Assembly (NCBI GenBank): GCA_035695715.1
Contig: DASRRM010000213.1
Location: forward strand, 1-8,476
Source: RYN-428 sp035695715
GTDB taxonomy: Bacteria; Planctomycetota; Phycisphaerae; Tepidisphaerales; Tepidisphaeraceae
Direction: 5' to 3'
DNA: 8,476 nucleotides
Shown in pieces: positions 1-6,963 of this stretch. Below the pieces are notes generated by a model that was not told the origin of the DNA, searched no databases, and saw only the letters and a program-made list of their open reading frames with translations. The translations under genes and the position numbers were made by a program. Numbering within the stretch: position 1 is the stretch's first letter; every line of letters begins with the position of its first letter.

Positions 1-2
1 CG

Positions 3-59
3 AAGGTCAAAGCGGCCGTCGAAACATTTGTGACATCCATGCCAACTCCCGGTTCGTAA
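3..59 (+). CDS. Possible C-terminal tail of an unknown protein entering from the left edge
   Basis: The third frame is open from the window edge to a TAA at 57-59 and reads KVKAAVETFVTSMPTPGS. It looks like an ordinary protein tail, with mostly G or C at third codon positions, and it is followed by a hairpin and then a terminator, as expected at the end of a gene. Only 18 residues are visible, so no family can be named. A rival open frame (second frame, running to about 302) is longer but reads through the terminator and the double-hairpin repeat, so it is less likely to be coding. Confidence is low because the fragment is so short. Confidence 0.35.
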   Translation, partial: KVKAAVETFVTSMPTPGS

Positions 60-60
60 C

Positions 61-81
61 TGATGGACCTCCAGTCCATTA
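61..81 (+). other. Stem-loop just after the left-edge stop codon
   Basis: TGATGGAC (61-68) pairs with GTCCATTA (74-81) around the 5-base loop CTCCA, giving 8 bp with one G-T pair. It begins one base after the TAA at 57-59. No T-run follows, so it is not a classic intrinsic terminator; it may protect a 3' end or be chance. A second small palindrome, CCTCAA-C-TTGAGG, lies at 110-122. Confidence 0.35.
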
Positions 82-151
82 TCAACTACAAGAGTGTAAC
101 AAAGATGTCCCTCAACTTGAGGCGAGTACGCCCACCCTACGGGTCGCCATG

Positions 152-195
152 AAAAACGGCCATACCCGAATGGTGCGGGGCTGGCCGTCTTTTTT
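152..195 (+). terminator. Probable bidirectional rho-independent terminator
   Basis: ACGGCCA (156-162) pairs with TGGCCGT (182-188), and the inner bases CCC (165-167) and GGG (178-180) can extend the stem after a mismatch. The stem is followed on the plus strand by a run of six T (190-195) and preceded by five A (152-156). It can therefore act in both directions: for a gene entering from the left on the plus strand, and possibly for the minus-strand zinc-ribbon gene ending at 362. Confidence 0.7.
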
Positions 196-207
196 GGTAC
201 GGTCATT

Positions 208-299
208 CGTGACACGGGCGTCCCGCCCGTGCCTGGTGTTTGGTGGAACGTGCTTTTTACGCTGGAAGCATAAGGCACGGCCGGGACGGCCGTGTCACG
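208..299. repeat. Double-hairpin inverted repeat (CACGGGCG / CACGGCCG type)
   Basis: Arms 208-233 and 274-299 are 26-bp inverted copies with two mismatches, separated by 40 bp. Each arm is also its own hairpin: CACGGGCG-TCC-CGCCCGTG on the left and CACGGCCG-GGA-CGGCCGTG on the right. The two differences between the arms lie at paired positions, so each small hairpin stays perfect. The form suggests a dispersed REP-like element; whether other copies exist cannot be seen here. The rest of 300-361 shows nothing recognisable. Confidence 0.7.
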
Positions 300-361
300 C
301 GTGATACGGAGGGTTGAGGCGGTGCTGGGCGCTTCGGGTTCTGTCCTGGGTCGTCGTCGCC

Positions 362-526
362 TTACTTTGGCGAATTCGCCGCGGTCACCAGCGGCTTTTT
401 GGCGGCGGCGGGAACGCGAAACTGCGTCTGGCAATGCTGGCATTTCACCAGCTTGCCGCGAATCTCATCCGGGACGGCTAGAAACTTCCGGCACCGAAGA
501 TTGGGACAAATCATTTGAATGGGCAT
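362..526 (-). CDS. Small stand-alone zinc-ribbon protein (54 aa)
   Basis: The protein carries four cysteines, Cys7, Cys12, Cys29 and Cys32, in a CPNLRCRK...VKCQHCQ arrangement. This is a CX4C-X16-CX2C zinc ribbon close to the MJ0042-type zinc fingers, which in planctomycetes often sit at the N-terminus of larger proteins. Here the ribbon is nearly the whole protein, with a short basic tail (AAKKPLVTAANSPK). The frame stays open upstream to 766, but the ATG at 526 is chosen because AGGAG lies 7 bases before it and because homologous ribbons begin here; the upstream extension is antisense to the neighbouring gene. No transmembrane segment or partner domain is visible. The role is unknown: metal binding is inferred from the cysteines, nucleic acid or protein binding is only a possibility. 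The neighbouring plus-strand Cys-rich gene is divergent, with starts about 110 bp apart. Confidence 0.8.
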   Translation of the reverse strand: MPIQMICPNLRCRKFLAVPDEIRGKLVKCQHCQTQFRVPAAAKKPLVTAANSPK

Positions 527-637
527 AACCAATCTCCTGCCATTCTTATCGGCCGATGCGCCCCAATTCTTGAATCGGTCATCGGCGATCAGAACAGCCC
601 ATATATCGGCTTGCGATGCAACCGGTTTGGGACCAAG

Positions 638-862
638 ATGGCCCGGATGGCCCAGCAGCGCCTGGTAAACGGCGTCGATTATTACGTCGAAAACGACGGC
701 CGCTGGGTTTTCACGTCCACATTCCTCCGCCAACGCGGATATTGCTGTGGAAATGGATGCCGCCATTGCCCCTATACCGGCGACGAAAAACGATCCACCC
801 CTATTGCGGAATCTGCCCCTTCAGCGCCTCGGGAAGGTCCTCGACCTTCAACGGCGGATTAA
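638..862 (+). CDS. DUF5522-type small cysteine-rich protein (74 aa)
   Basis: The core reads LVNGVDYYVENDGRWVFTST followed by FLRQRGYCCGNGCRHCPY, the hallmark of the DUF5522 family: a short stretch ending in a CCxxxCxxC cluster. With the ATG at 638 the cysteines are 36, 37, 41 and 44. The spacing suggests metal or Fe-S binding, but the function of the family is not known to me. The frame is open back to 515, yet that start would overlap the divergent zinc-ribbon start and its RBS; the ATG at 638 has a weak GGGA five bases upstream, and the ATG at 647 is also possible. After HCPY (ending at 775) the tail of about 29 residues is low-complexity (Ser/Pro/Arg) and runs antisense into the 3' end of the TIGR03790 gene, overlapping it by 62 bp. 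Confidence 0.8.
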   Translation: MARMAQQRLVNGVDYYVENDGRWVFTSTFLRQRGYCCGNGCRHCPYTGDEKRSTPIAESAPSAPREGPRPSTAD

Positions 863-2471
863 CTTTGTAAGGCCGATACAGCGGATCCCCGACGCAGCAC
901 TGCATCCAGCTTGCCCAGGGCGAGGTCTTCCAATAGACCTCGGCCAAAGTCAGCTTGCCGGTCATCAATAATGGGAAAAATTCGTCAGCCGGGGGAAAAG
1001 ACTGCAAATACGGCTCGGCCACGGGACCCAGCGTCGCCACCACCCCCGCCTTCATCAGATTCTGGCACCATCCGGTTTCGCCGGGGTTATGCAGGCTGAC
1101 CATTTCGGAGCTGGCCACGTGAAACGCCACCGCGCCGGGGTTGAATTTTCCCGGCGAAACATAATGCCGCAGGCTGTACCACCCGCAATAAATGGCGATA
1201 TCCTTTTCTGAATTTTCCGGAATCAGCGGCTCTTCATTGTCGAGCACGACTTTCAGCGTCGTTTTCTTTTCCAGAAGCGTATTGAGGTTTCGGATGGTCT
1301 GGTCATAGACGCCGTACGGCTCTGACGGGGCCTTGCCGCGTGCATCGAGCACGACTTCACCCTTGAGGCCCTCGTTTTCCACCTTGATCGACGTGGCGAT
1401 CAGGTCATGCACCGACTGCTCGGTCGGGCCATCCAGACGCGTCACCATCAGGGTGTGGGCCGGCAATTGAATATGCCCGGCATAATGCCAGTCGAGCGGA
1501 TTGAGCGTCCATTTTGACTTGGGATAGCTCGGCCACCAAAGCAGCGCCAGCTCGCTGTCGAACGCCGACTCGCTCTCGGCGGTGTCAGTCTCGCGAATTT
1601 GCGCGATGATCAGCCGGGCGAGATTCAGCGAGCCCAAATTGGCGCGAAAGAGGTCGCGAATCTTGCCTCGCGTCTCAATCGTCTGAGGCTGCGATTGCAG
1701 AGCATTGATCTGTTTCAAGACCTCTTCAACATGCTGCCGCGCGGCGAGGATGTCGGCGGCGGTCGGCGGATTGTTGGCCAGGGCGGCAAGTTGCGGCTGG
1801 GCTTTCTTTTCGGTGGCGGCGGGAATCCCGGCCAGATCGCGGATTAAGTCGATCAGCTGATCGTACGCCGTCACGCGCCGCGGCGTGTCAGGCATCTTCA
1901 CGATACTGGTCAGGATGGAATTGAGGGAGGTTTCGGCGCGCTTGCCGAGGCCGTCCAGATCGTTGACGGTTCCCGGGTGATAATCCGGGTCGATTAAAAC
2001 CGCCAGCGACTCGGCGGCTTTCACCTGCGTCTCCACGTGTAGCCTCAAATCGTCCAACTCTGATTTCAGCTCGGCGACTTCTTTTTTCTGCGAAGCGTCC
2101 AGGCTTCGGCCGTCGATGCGCAATGGCACGCCCCAGAAGGTAACCAGACAGGTGACTTGCGTCTTGAGGTCGTGCTTGGTGAGAAAGTCGCGCACGCCGG
2201 GCAAAACCTTCGCGTCGTATTCCTCTGGCGTGATATCCTCCAGCGGATGGGCCGGGTCTTTGGAAGCGGAGAGGGACAACTCGATGATTCGCCCTGCGGG
2301 GATGTGGCGCGCGGCAGCGTAAAAGTCGGCGAGCTTGCGGCCGGCGGGAACATTGGAATTAACCACCAGCGCGATCTGGTCGGGCTCCAGGGCAAAGGCG
2401 TTGGTGGAACAAACGCCTGCGAGGATCGCAGCGCAGATGACAAAAAGCACGGAAATTCGATGACGCGCCAT
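801..2471 (-). CDS. TIGR03790 family exported protein (556 aa)
   Basis: The protein begins with a signal peptide: basic MARHR, a hydrophobic stretch to about residue 20, and a likely signal peptidase I site after AFA near residue 27. The N-terminal family region follows (QIALVVNSNVPAGRKLADFYAAARHIPAGRI, about 32-62), then VTCLVTFWGVPLRI (about 106-119). The C-terminal family region runs from SELALLWW (about 306) through AIYCGWYSLRHY, GVVATLGPVAEPYL and the closing GDPLYRPY (about 528-535). This order matches TIGR03790, a family of unknown function common in planctomycetes and other environmental bacteria. Between the two regions, residues about 123-298 form a charged, helix-rich insert that makes this protein longer than I recall for the family. 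The ATG at 2471 is preferred over the ATG at 2486 because it gives a cleaner signal peptide and has GGAA upstream; neither has a strong RBS. A hairpin terminator (2568-2598) separates it from the next minus-strand gene, so it is probably transcribed alone. A caspase/gingipain-like fold is only a guess. Confidence 0.87.
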   Translation of the reverse strand: MARHRISVLFVICAAILAGVCSTNAFALEPDQIALVVNSNVPAGRKLADFYAAARHIPAGRIIELSLSASKDPAHPLEDITPEEYDAKVLPGVRDFLTKHDLKTQVTCLVTFWGVPLRIDGRSLDASQKKEVAELKSELDDLRLHVETQVKAAESLAVLIDPDYHPGTVNDLDGLGKRAETSLNSILTSIVKMPDTPRRVTAYDQLIDLIRDLAGIPAATEKKAQPQLAALANNPPTAADILAARQHVEEVLKQINALQSQPQTIETRGKIRDLFRANLGSLNLARLIIAQIRETDTAESESAFDSELALLWWPSYPKSKWTLNPLDWHYAGHIQLPAHTLMVTRLDGPTEQSVHDLIATSIKVENEGLKGEVVLDARGKAPSEPYGVYDQTIRNLNTLLEKKTTLKVVLDNEEPLIPENSEKDIAIYCGWYSLRHYVSPGKFNPGAVAFHVASSEMVSLHNPGETGWCQNLMKAGVVATLGPVAEPYLQSFPPADEFFPLLMTGKLTLAEVYWKTSPWASWMQCCVGDPLYRPYKVNPPLKVEDLPEALKGQIPQ

Positions 2472-2567
2472 AGTGTTCCGGATCATACGCGCAACGGCGG
2501 TGGTTGGGAAAGCAGCCCGCTATCAATTCACATTACCGATGCGAACGAAGGATCGTTGGCGCACGAA

Positions 2568-2598
2568 AACCGGCGCGGCCATCTGGGCCGCGCCGGTT
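2568..2598 (-). terminator. Rho-independent terminator of the pentapeptide-like gene
   Basis: AACCGGCGCGGCC (2568-2580) pairs perfectly with 2586-2598 around a 5-base loop, a 13-bp GC-rich stem. Read on the minus strand the stem ends in TT and is followed by TTCG, giving a short T-run. It lies 40 bp downstream of the stop of the 106-aa gene and upstream of the TIGR03790 gene, so it separates the two. Confidence 0.8.
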
Positions 2599-2637
2599 GA
2601 TTACATCGCCAAATGTTTTCCATTGCTGTATCGCCGA

Positions 2638-2958
2638 CTAGGTTGCGAACGGAGTGCCCGTGGTTTGGCGCTGCTGGGTGGCCTGCATGGCCTGCTGCTC
2701 GGCATTGGGAAGCTGTGCCTGCGATTGCTCGATCAGGTTGACCAGGGCCTTGATTTCGCGGAGCGACTCGGGGCTGCCCCACATGAGGACCCAGTCGACA
2801 TGCCAGTTGCAGCGCTCGAAAGAGCATTCCTGCAGGTGGTAGAGTGTTTCGCGGAGGATCAGCGTGCAGGCGATGAACTTGCAGCGAATAAAGGCCTGAC
2901 CGCTGATATAGACGGTCTGGTTCTGAAAGGTTTCCCCCTCATGTTTGGTCAGTAGCAT
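2638..2958 (-). CDS. Small pentapeptide-like protein with Gln-rich tail (106 aa)
   Basis: I do not recognise a named family. Residues about 14-51 read like a short right-handed beta-helix or degenerate pentapeptide series: TVYISGQAFIRCKFIACTLI, then LQECSFERCNW, with Phe/Leu and Cys at regular spacing (Cys26, 31, 45, 50). A Trp-rich patch follows (WHVDWVLMW, 52-60), then an amphipathic helix (PESLREIKALVNLIEQ) and a Gln/Ala/Thr-rich tail. There is no signal peptide, so it is probably cytoplasmic. The ATG at 2958 is supported by GGAG five bases upstream, and a strong terminator follows the stop. A longer plus-strand frame crosses the same bases but lacks an RBS and reads as low-grade shadow sequence. 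The likely role is protein-protein interaction, by analogy with pentapeptide-type proteins; this is inference. Its neighbours give no clue. Confidence 0.75.
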   Translation of the reverse strand: MLLTKHEGETFQNQTVYISGQAFIRCKFIACTLILRETLYHLQECSFERCNWHVDWVLMWGSPESLREIKALVNLIEQSQAQLPNAEQQAMQATQQRQTTGTPFAT

Positions 2959-3137
2959 CTGGACTCCAATGGTTTAAAGGACCCGCCCCGTCCAGGGGCA
3001 ATTCGATCTGATACACACGCGGCGGAGCATCGTCATTTGCCCTCAAACTGATTCAACCGCCGCACCTGGAGATTTATCTATCGTCCGCAGGAATCCCAAC
3101 TTTCCTAAATTCTCAGGGAATGTCAATGGGTGGGATG
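2959..3137. other. Intergenic leader without recognisable gene
   Basis: This part of the 396-bp gap is the upstream region of the minus-strand pentapeptide-like gene. No reading frame with RBS, tRNA or strong hairpin is seen. On the minus strand a TTGACA box lies at 3126-3121, but no good -10 box follows at 16-18 bp, so no promoter is called. Confidence 0.5.
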
Positions 3138-3186
3138 TCAGTTGTCAGTTGTCAGTGGTCAGTTGTCAGTGGTCAGTTGTTAGTGG
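3138..3186. repeat. Heptamer tandem array TCAGTTG/TCAGTGG, 7 units
   Basis: Seven contiguous 7-bp units run from 3138: TCAGTTG, TCAGTTG, TCAGTGG, TCAGTTG, TCAGTGG, TCAGTTG, TTAGTGG. The units differ mainly at one position (T or G). The array faces the inverted array at 3282-3351 across a core of about 95 bp. Confidence 0.9.
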
Positions 3187-3281
3187 TTCGGGTTAGGGTC
3201 AGGGGATTTGGACTTTTCATGATTAGCCCGGATCCAGGTTCGCGGTTCCTTCGGGGAATTGATTCTATGAGCAACTAATAA

Positions 3282-3351
3282 CAACTGACCACTGACAACT
3301 GACAACTGACCACTAACCACTGACAACTGACCGCTGACCACTGACAACTGA
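3282..3351. repeat. Heptamer tandem array CAACTGA/CCACTGA, 10 units, inverted relative to 3138-3186
   Basis: Ten contiguous 7-bp units (CAACTGA, CCACTGA, with CCACTAA and CCGCTGA variants) run to 3351, four bases before the stop codon complement of the large Lpt-like gene (3355-3357). A degenerate unit, CAACTAA, lies at 3272-3278. They are the reverse complement of the units at 3138-3186, so a transcript leaving the Lpt-like gene could fold into a long hairpin here. Whether it acts as terminator or 3' stabiliser is inference. Confidence 0.9.
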
Positions 3352-3354
3352 CAA

Positions 3355-6300
3355 TCATTTCGGATTCAACGTCTTCACGCTCGTCATTTTGATATTCCAG
3401 GTTTCGGTGTTCCACTGCATTTCGGTGCCGGTCAGCGATCTGTGGGGATCGGGGTCGACGTAGCGGGCGGGGTTGTTCTCTGAGCCGCGGGCGGTCATCA
3501 GATGCGGAATGGGATCGAAATCGACGCGATCGGAATAGAGCGTTGCGCCGGTGGACGGCTTGACGATCACCACGTGCCCATCAGCCGTCAGGTGCTTGAG
3601 TTGCAACGATTCGCCGGGGTCGGCAGGGCGGGTTGTTGGGCGGGTGGCGGGCAATGTGGTTGCCAATGCCGTGGCAGGATTGGCCGGTTGTGTGGCCGGT
3701 GCATCGGGGGCGGGTTGTGTCGTGGGCTTGGCGGCCTTCGGCTGCGGCTCGAACAACGCCACCACGCGGTCGGCGTTCACGCGCACGCGGTCGACTTCGG
3801 CCTGCGGGCCCAGCGGCTGATGCACGACGATCACGTCGCCGGTGAGCGTGGCCTGGTGTTGCAGTTCGCTATAGACCAGGCGTTTGCTCCATTGAAAAGC
3901 CGTGTCGCCCCGGCCGCCGGCATCGTTGTCGTCCTTGTCCTTATCCTCGGGCTTGCGTTTTTCCGGCGGACGATGATCGCCGGTGTACATCCGGCCGGCT
4001 GATGGAACGAGCAGCGTTTTGGCCGGGAGTTCCTTTGAGTCGGCAAGTTGGTAGATGATCTTTGGGCCATACAGCGCGAACTGGCGGGCGATGATTCCAT
4101 TGTCGCCGGTAGACGTGGAAACCACCTGGGAATTGCCGCTGAGTGTGACGGTGCGGACATCTTTGTCTTTCATCATGCCCATCTGCATCGAATCGGCCGG
4201 GCCAGCTTTGGCGGGCTTTGTAGTGGCGCTGGCAACGGCGGTTGCCGGCCGCGTGGCGGGCTTGGCTTTTTCCACCAGATCGATGTGAACCAGATCGCCT
4301 TTGGCGACGTTGACGGTGCCGTCGGCGTCGAGCGACGTCACGGCAACGCCTTCGGTCAAATCCACCCGGTTTTCCGGACCGTTCAGATCCGCCTGCTTCA
4401 GCCAGGTCACATCCATCGGCCGCGGCTTGCTGCCATCCTGCTGTTCCTGGAGCAAATGCATTTTCCCCGCGCCCAGCACATGGGCCACGCCCTGCTCGAA
4501 GGTGATGACCGGGCCAACCACGGTGTTGTTTTTCGCGTCGATGACCATGGCCGTGGGCGAACCGGTCAGGCGAACGTGGTTTTGGTGGTCTGGCGTGGCG
4601 GTGACGACGAGTTCCGATCCGTTGGCGGATGAGCCGTCCTTCTTGTTGATGACCAGCACATGATCGCGCGCGATCATTTTTTCCAGCTCGACAGGGGCGG
4701 TGTCGGATTCATCCTTCGCCGGCTGCGTTTGCGGCGGCTGGGCCAAAGCCACGGCCGATGAAGGCTCGGCGGGCATGGTCGCCGGGATTTTCGGCTCGAC
4801 AATCGCGGGCTTCAGCGTCAGCGCGATCGAGTCGGCCCGCAAATCCTGGTCGGGATCAAACGCATGAACCGCCCCGCCGGCATTCACCTGCCGCGAATAA
4901 AACTTCCCGGCGTCGGAACGGGCCGTCAGCATCTCAAGCTCGTTGCATTCGATCGTCTGCTGCTTTCCATTCTGCCCCGCCATCACGCAATGCACCGCAT
5001 CGGTGGCCAGAACGCGCTTGAGTTCCTGTTGCGGCTTATCCTTCGCCGGCTGAGTAGTGGGATGTGAAATCGGCGATGAGGCAACAATCGCTCCGTCGGC
5101 ATCGCCGACGCTCGGCTGAGTTGCGGGGGCCGGCTTGGCAGGCGCGGCGAAATAAAGGGACAGAGCCTGACTCTGCAAGGCAAGCTGCGGGTGTTTCACA
5201 TCAACATCCCCCGCCAGATCGATGTGATCGACCAGCAGATCATCACCGGCTTTTTGCAAGAAGAAGACTTTCGCGCCGTTTTTCCAGTGCGTGTCCATCA
5301 TCGCCGCGGCGGCTTTTGGATCCGCCGGCGGATGTTCCTTGGAATCCACCGGCATCATCGCGTGGCCCGCCCCGGTGAGAATCGCCAGCTTCTGGCCCGC
5401 GGCATCCGTCACATAATCCAATGTGCCGGTCGTCACCGTGCTTTGCGGATCAATTTTCCCGTTAATCAATTTGCTGATAACCACCTGCGGAAGCGTTGGC
5501 GAATTGATCAGCTTTACGCCCCCGTCGGCGGTGTGATAAATGAGCTTTGCCGCACGAACATCATCCCCTTCAATCTGGCCGGCCGGCGTTCGGCGGACCA
5601 TCACCGGCTGGCCGGTCAGGTCGACAATCGCATCGCCGGGCGCAACTTTTGGTCGCCCTTTCACCGCCGACATCATCACCAGCTTGCCCGTCCAGCGAAT
5701 GACCACCGGCGTGGAAGCCGGCCGCGTTGCCGGCCCGGCAGAAGCCTGCGGCGCCGCCGGCTGCGTTGCGGCAGCGGCAACCTTATTGGCTTTCGTCTCC
5801 ACGTTGACGTCGGGCGGAGCCTGATGAGTTGTGCTTGTTCCTGAAGCACCCGTCTTCTCGCTGGGCGCGGTGGTTGGCGGGGCTTGATGTTCCTGGCGGC
5901 TGATGAAATCGACATCCATCTTGTCGGCCGTCACCAGCGCCTCATCCCCCTGCGTGATCCGCACGTTGTCGTAAAACGTCGCCAGATAGGGGACAGGAAT
6001 CGGCGGTGCATTATTTCCGGCCGGGGCATGCGAAGTCGCAGGAGGATTGGCGGCGCTGCTTGGCGCGGAAGTGTCGTAAGTCGCCAGATGCGTCTCAGCG
6101 TGAGCATTGGTGTCGACAAGCGCGGCATTGGGCGTGCCGGTTTTCCGGGCATCGGCCGATGCGCCGGCTGGGGCCGACGACTTTGCGCCGCCGCCGAACG
6201 ATCCGGAAACGGAAGATGTATCTTTCACGATCAACTGCTCGCCGTGTGCGATTTCCAGGAGGTCGAGGCGACCATCCTTGTCGTTCCAGCGCAGGCGCAT

Positions 6301-6945
6301 GCCCCGGCCGTCGAAATCGTAGCCGCGATGATCCGAGTCGGGGCGGAGATGATCCGGATCGGATCGCATATGAACGGGGATTTGATCGGCGGGAATGCCG
6401 TCTTCGGTTTCGGTGGTGATCAGACGGGTCGCGTTGTCGAACTGGATGTTGCGTGTGGTGATGGTTTCGTCCGGCACATCCGGCAGCGCGCCGGGCAGCA
6501 TATTAAATAGCTGGATGGTCACATCTTCGATCTGCCCGCGGTTGGGGCTGCCGCTGACGAACTGCGCCGGAGAACCTCCCGCCGTCGGGCTGCTGGGCGG
6601 CATCGACACTTCGCCGGTCTTTCCGATCAGGCGCATCATCTGGTTGTGCGCCATGTAGAATTCGGCCACCGGATTGGTCACATGAATTTTGCCATTGGGC
6701 TGCGGCTGATATTCATCGCTCTTAAACCGGTTCTTCAAAATGCCATTTTCATCGTAAGCGCTCACCCACACGCCATGCCCCGGCTTAATCAACGTCCACG
6801 GCTGTCCCTTGGTCGGCGGCGCCGGCAACGGATCGGCCGACGACTTTTTCAACGTGTGCGACGACCCCGACTGCAGTGCCGAGTATCCAAGATACAACGC
6901 CACCACGAGGATGAATGAACCGGCAACTAAAAGTAGGGATCGCAT
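3355..6945 (-). CDS. Giant LptC/LptA-like (OstA) envelope protein, 1196 aa
   Basis: An N-terminal hydrophobic anchor (about residues 3-24, LLLVAGSFILVVALYLGYSA) is followed by a periplasmic region. Residues about 50-240 resemble LptC: a TTRNIQFDNATRLITTET segment and a GYDFDGRGMRLRW...GRLDLLEIAHGE segment, the paired strands typical of that fold. Several LptA/OstA-like stretches follow: about 322-347 (YDNVRITQGDEALVTADKMD), 415-480, 574-600 (HIDLAGDVDVKHPQLALQSQ), 646-710, 757-830, 860-890, 1030-1065 (LTGDVIVVHQPLG) and 1117-1144 (HLTADGHVVIVKP). Linkers rich in TTQPA, ATRPA and ATQPA separate them, plus an acidic/basic stretch at about 994-1010. Typical LptC and LptA are each about 200 residues, so this is a multi-module fusion. 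It should carry LPS from the inner membrane across the periplasm. It lies 101 bp after kpsF on the same strand, matching the kdsD-lptC-lptA order of other bacteria. The ATG at 6945 lacks a clear Shine-Dalgarno, but no better start precedes the membrane anchor. The family call is good; the number and boundaries of modules are uncertain. Confidence 0.8.
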   Translation of the reverse strand: MRSLLLVAGSFILVVALYLGYSALQSGSSHTLKKSSADPLPAPPTKGQPWTLIKPGHGVWVSAYDENGILKNRFKSDEYQPQPNGKIHVTNPVAEFYMAHNQMMRLIGKTGEVSMPPSSPTAGGSPAQFVSGSPNRGQIEDVTIQLFNMLPGALPDVPDETITTRNIQFDNATRLITTETEDGIPADQIPVHMRSDPDHLRPDSDHRGYDFDGRGMRLRWNDKDGRLDLLEIAHGEQLIVKDTSSVSGSFGGGAKSSAPAGASADARKTGTPNAALVDTNAHAETHLATYDTSAPSSAANPPATSHAPAGNNAPPIPVPYLATFYDNVRITQGDEALVTADKMDVDFISRQEHQAPPTTAPSEKTGASGTSTTHQAPPDVNVETKANKVAAAATQPAAPQASAGPATRPASTPVVIRWTGKLVMMSAVKGRPKVAPGDAIVDLTGQPVMVRRTPAGQIEGDDVRAAKLIYHTADGGVKLINSPTLPQVVISKLINGKIDPQSTVTTGTLDYVTDAAGQKLAILTGAGHAMMPVDSKEHPPADPKAAAAMMDTHWKNGAKVFFLQKAGDDLLVDHIDLAGDVDVKHPQLALQSQALSLYFAAPAKPAPATQPSVGDADGAIVASSPISHPTTQPAKDKPQQELKRVLATDAVHCVMAGQNGKQQTIECNELEMLTARSDAGKFYSRQVNAGGAVHAFDPDQDLRADSIALTLKPAIVEPKIPATMPAEPSSAVALAQPPQTQPAKDESDTAPVELEKMIARDHVLVINKKDGSSANGSELVVTATPDHQNHVRLTGSPTAMVIDAKNNTVVGPVITFEQGVAHVLGAGKMHLLQEQQDGSKPRPMDVTWLKQADLNGPENRVDLTEGVAVTSLDADGTVNVAKGDLVHIDLVEKAKPATRPATAVASATTKPAKAGPADSMQMGMMKDKDVRTVTLSGNSQVVSTSTGDNGIIARQFALYGPKIIYQLADSKELPAKTLLVPSAGRMYTGDHRPPEKRKPEDKDKDDNDAGGRGDTAFQWSKRLVYSELQHQATLTGDVIVVHQPLGPQAEVDRVRVNADRVVALFEPQPKAAKPTTQPAPDAPATQPANPATALATTLPATRPTTRPADPGESLQLKHLTADGHVVIVKPSTGATLYSDRVDFDPIPHLMTARGSENNPARYVDPDPHRSLTGTEMQWNTETWNIKMTSVKTLNPK

Positions 6946-6963
6946 ATATTTATTTGGTCTTGG

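Noticed and set aside
20..100. tRNA-like GGTTCG near the left edge
   Set aside because: No acceptor stem, anticodon arm or D arm can be formed around it.
515..637. Upstream start of the DUF5522 frame at 515
   Set aside because: It would overlap the divergent zinc-ribbon start and RBS, and the added residues show no family features.
527..766. N-terminal extension of the zinc-ribbon frame (134 aa in total)
   Set aside because: The extension is antisense to the DUF5522 core, and the ATG at 526 has a strong AGGAG; the ribbon itself starts there.
2473..2955. 160-aa plus-strand open frame antisense to the pentapeptide-like gene
   Set aside because: It crosses the 13-bp terminator hairpin and the whole of the better-supported minus-strand gene, has no RBS and shows no recognisable domain.
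3138..3351. CRISPR array
   Set aside because: The units are 7 bp, contiguous, without unique spacers, and no cas genes are present.
4048..4632. Long plus-strand open frames inside the Lpt-like gene (for example 194 aa here and 217 aa at 5191-5844)
   Set aside because: They are by-products of GC-rich codon use on the opposite strand, with His/Arg/Gly-rich nonsense composition and no motifs.
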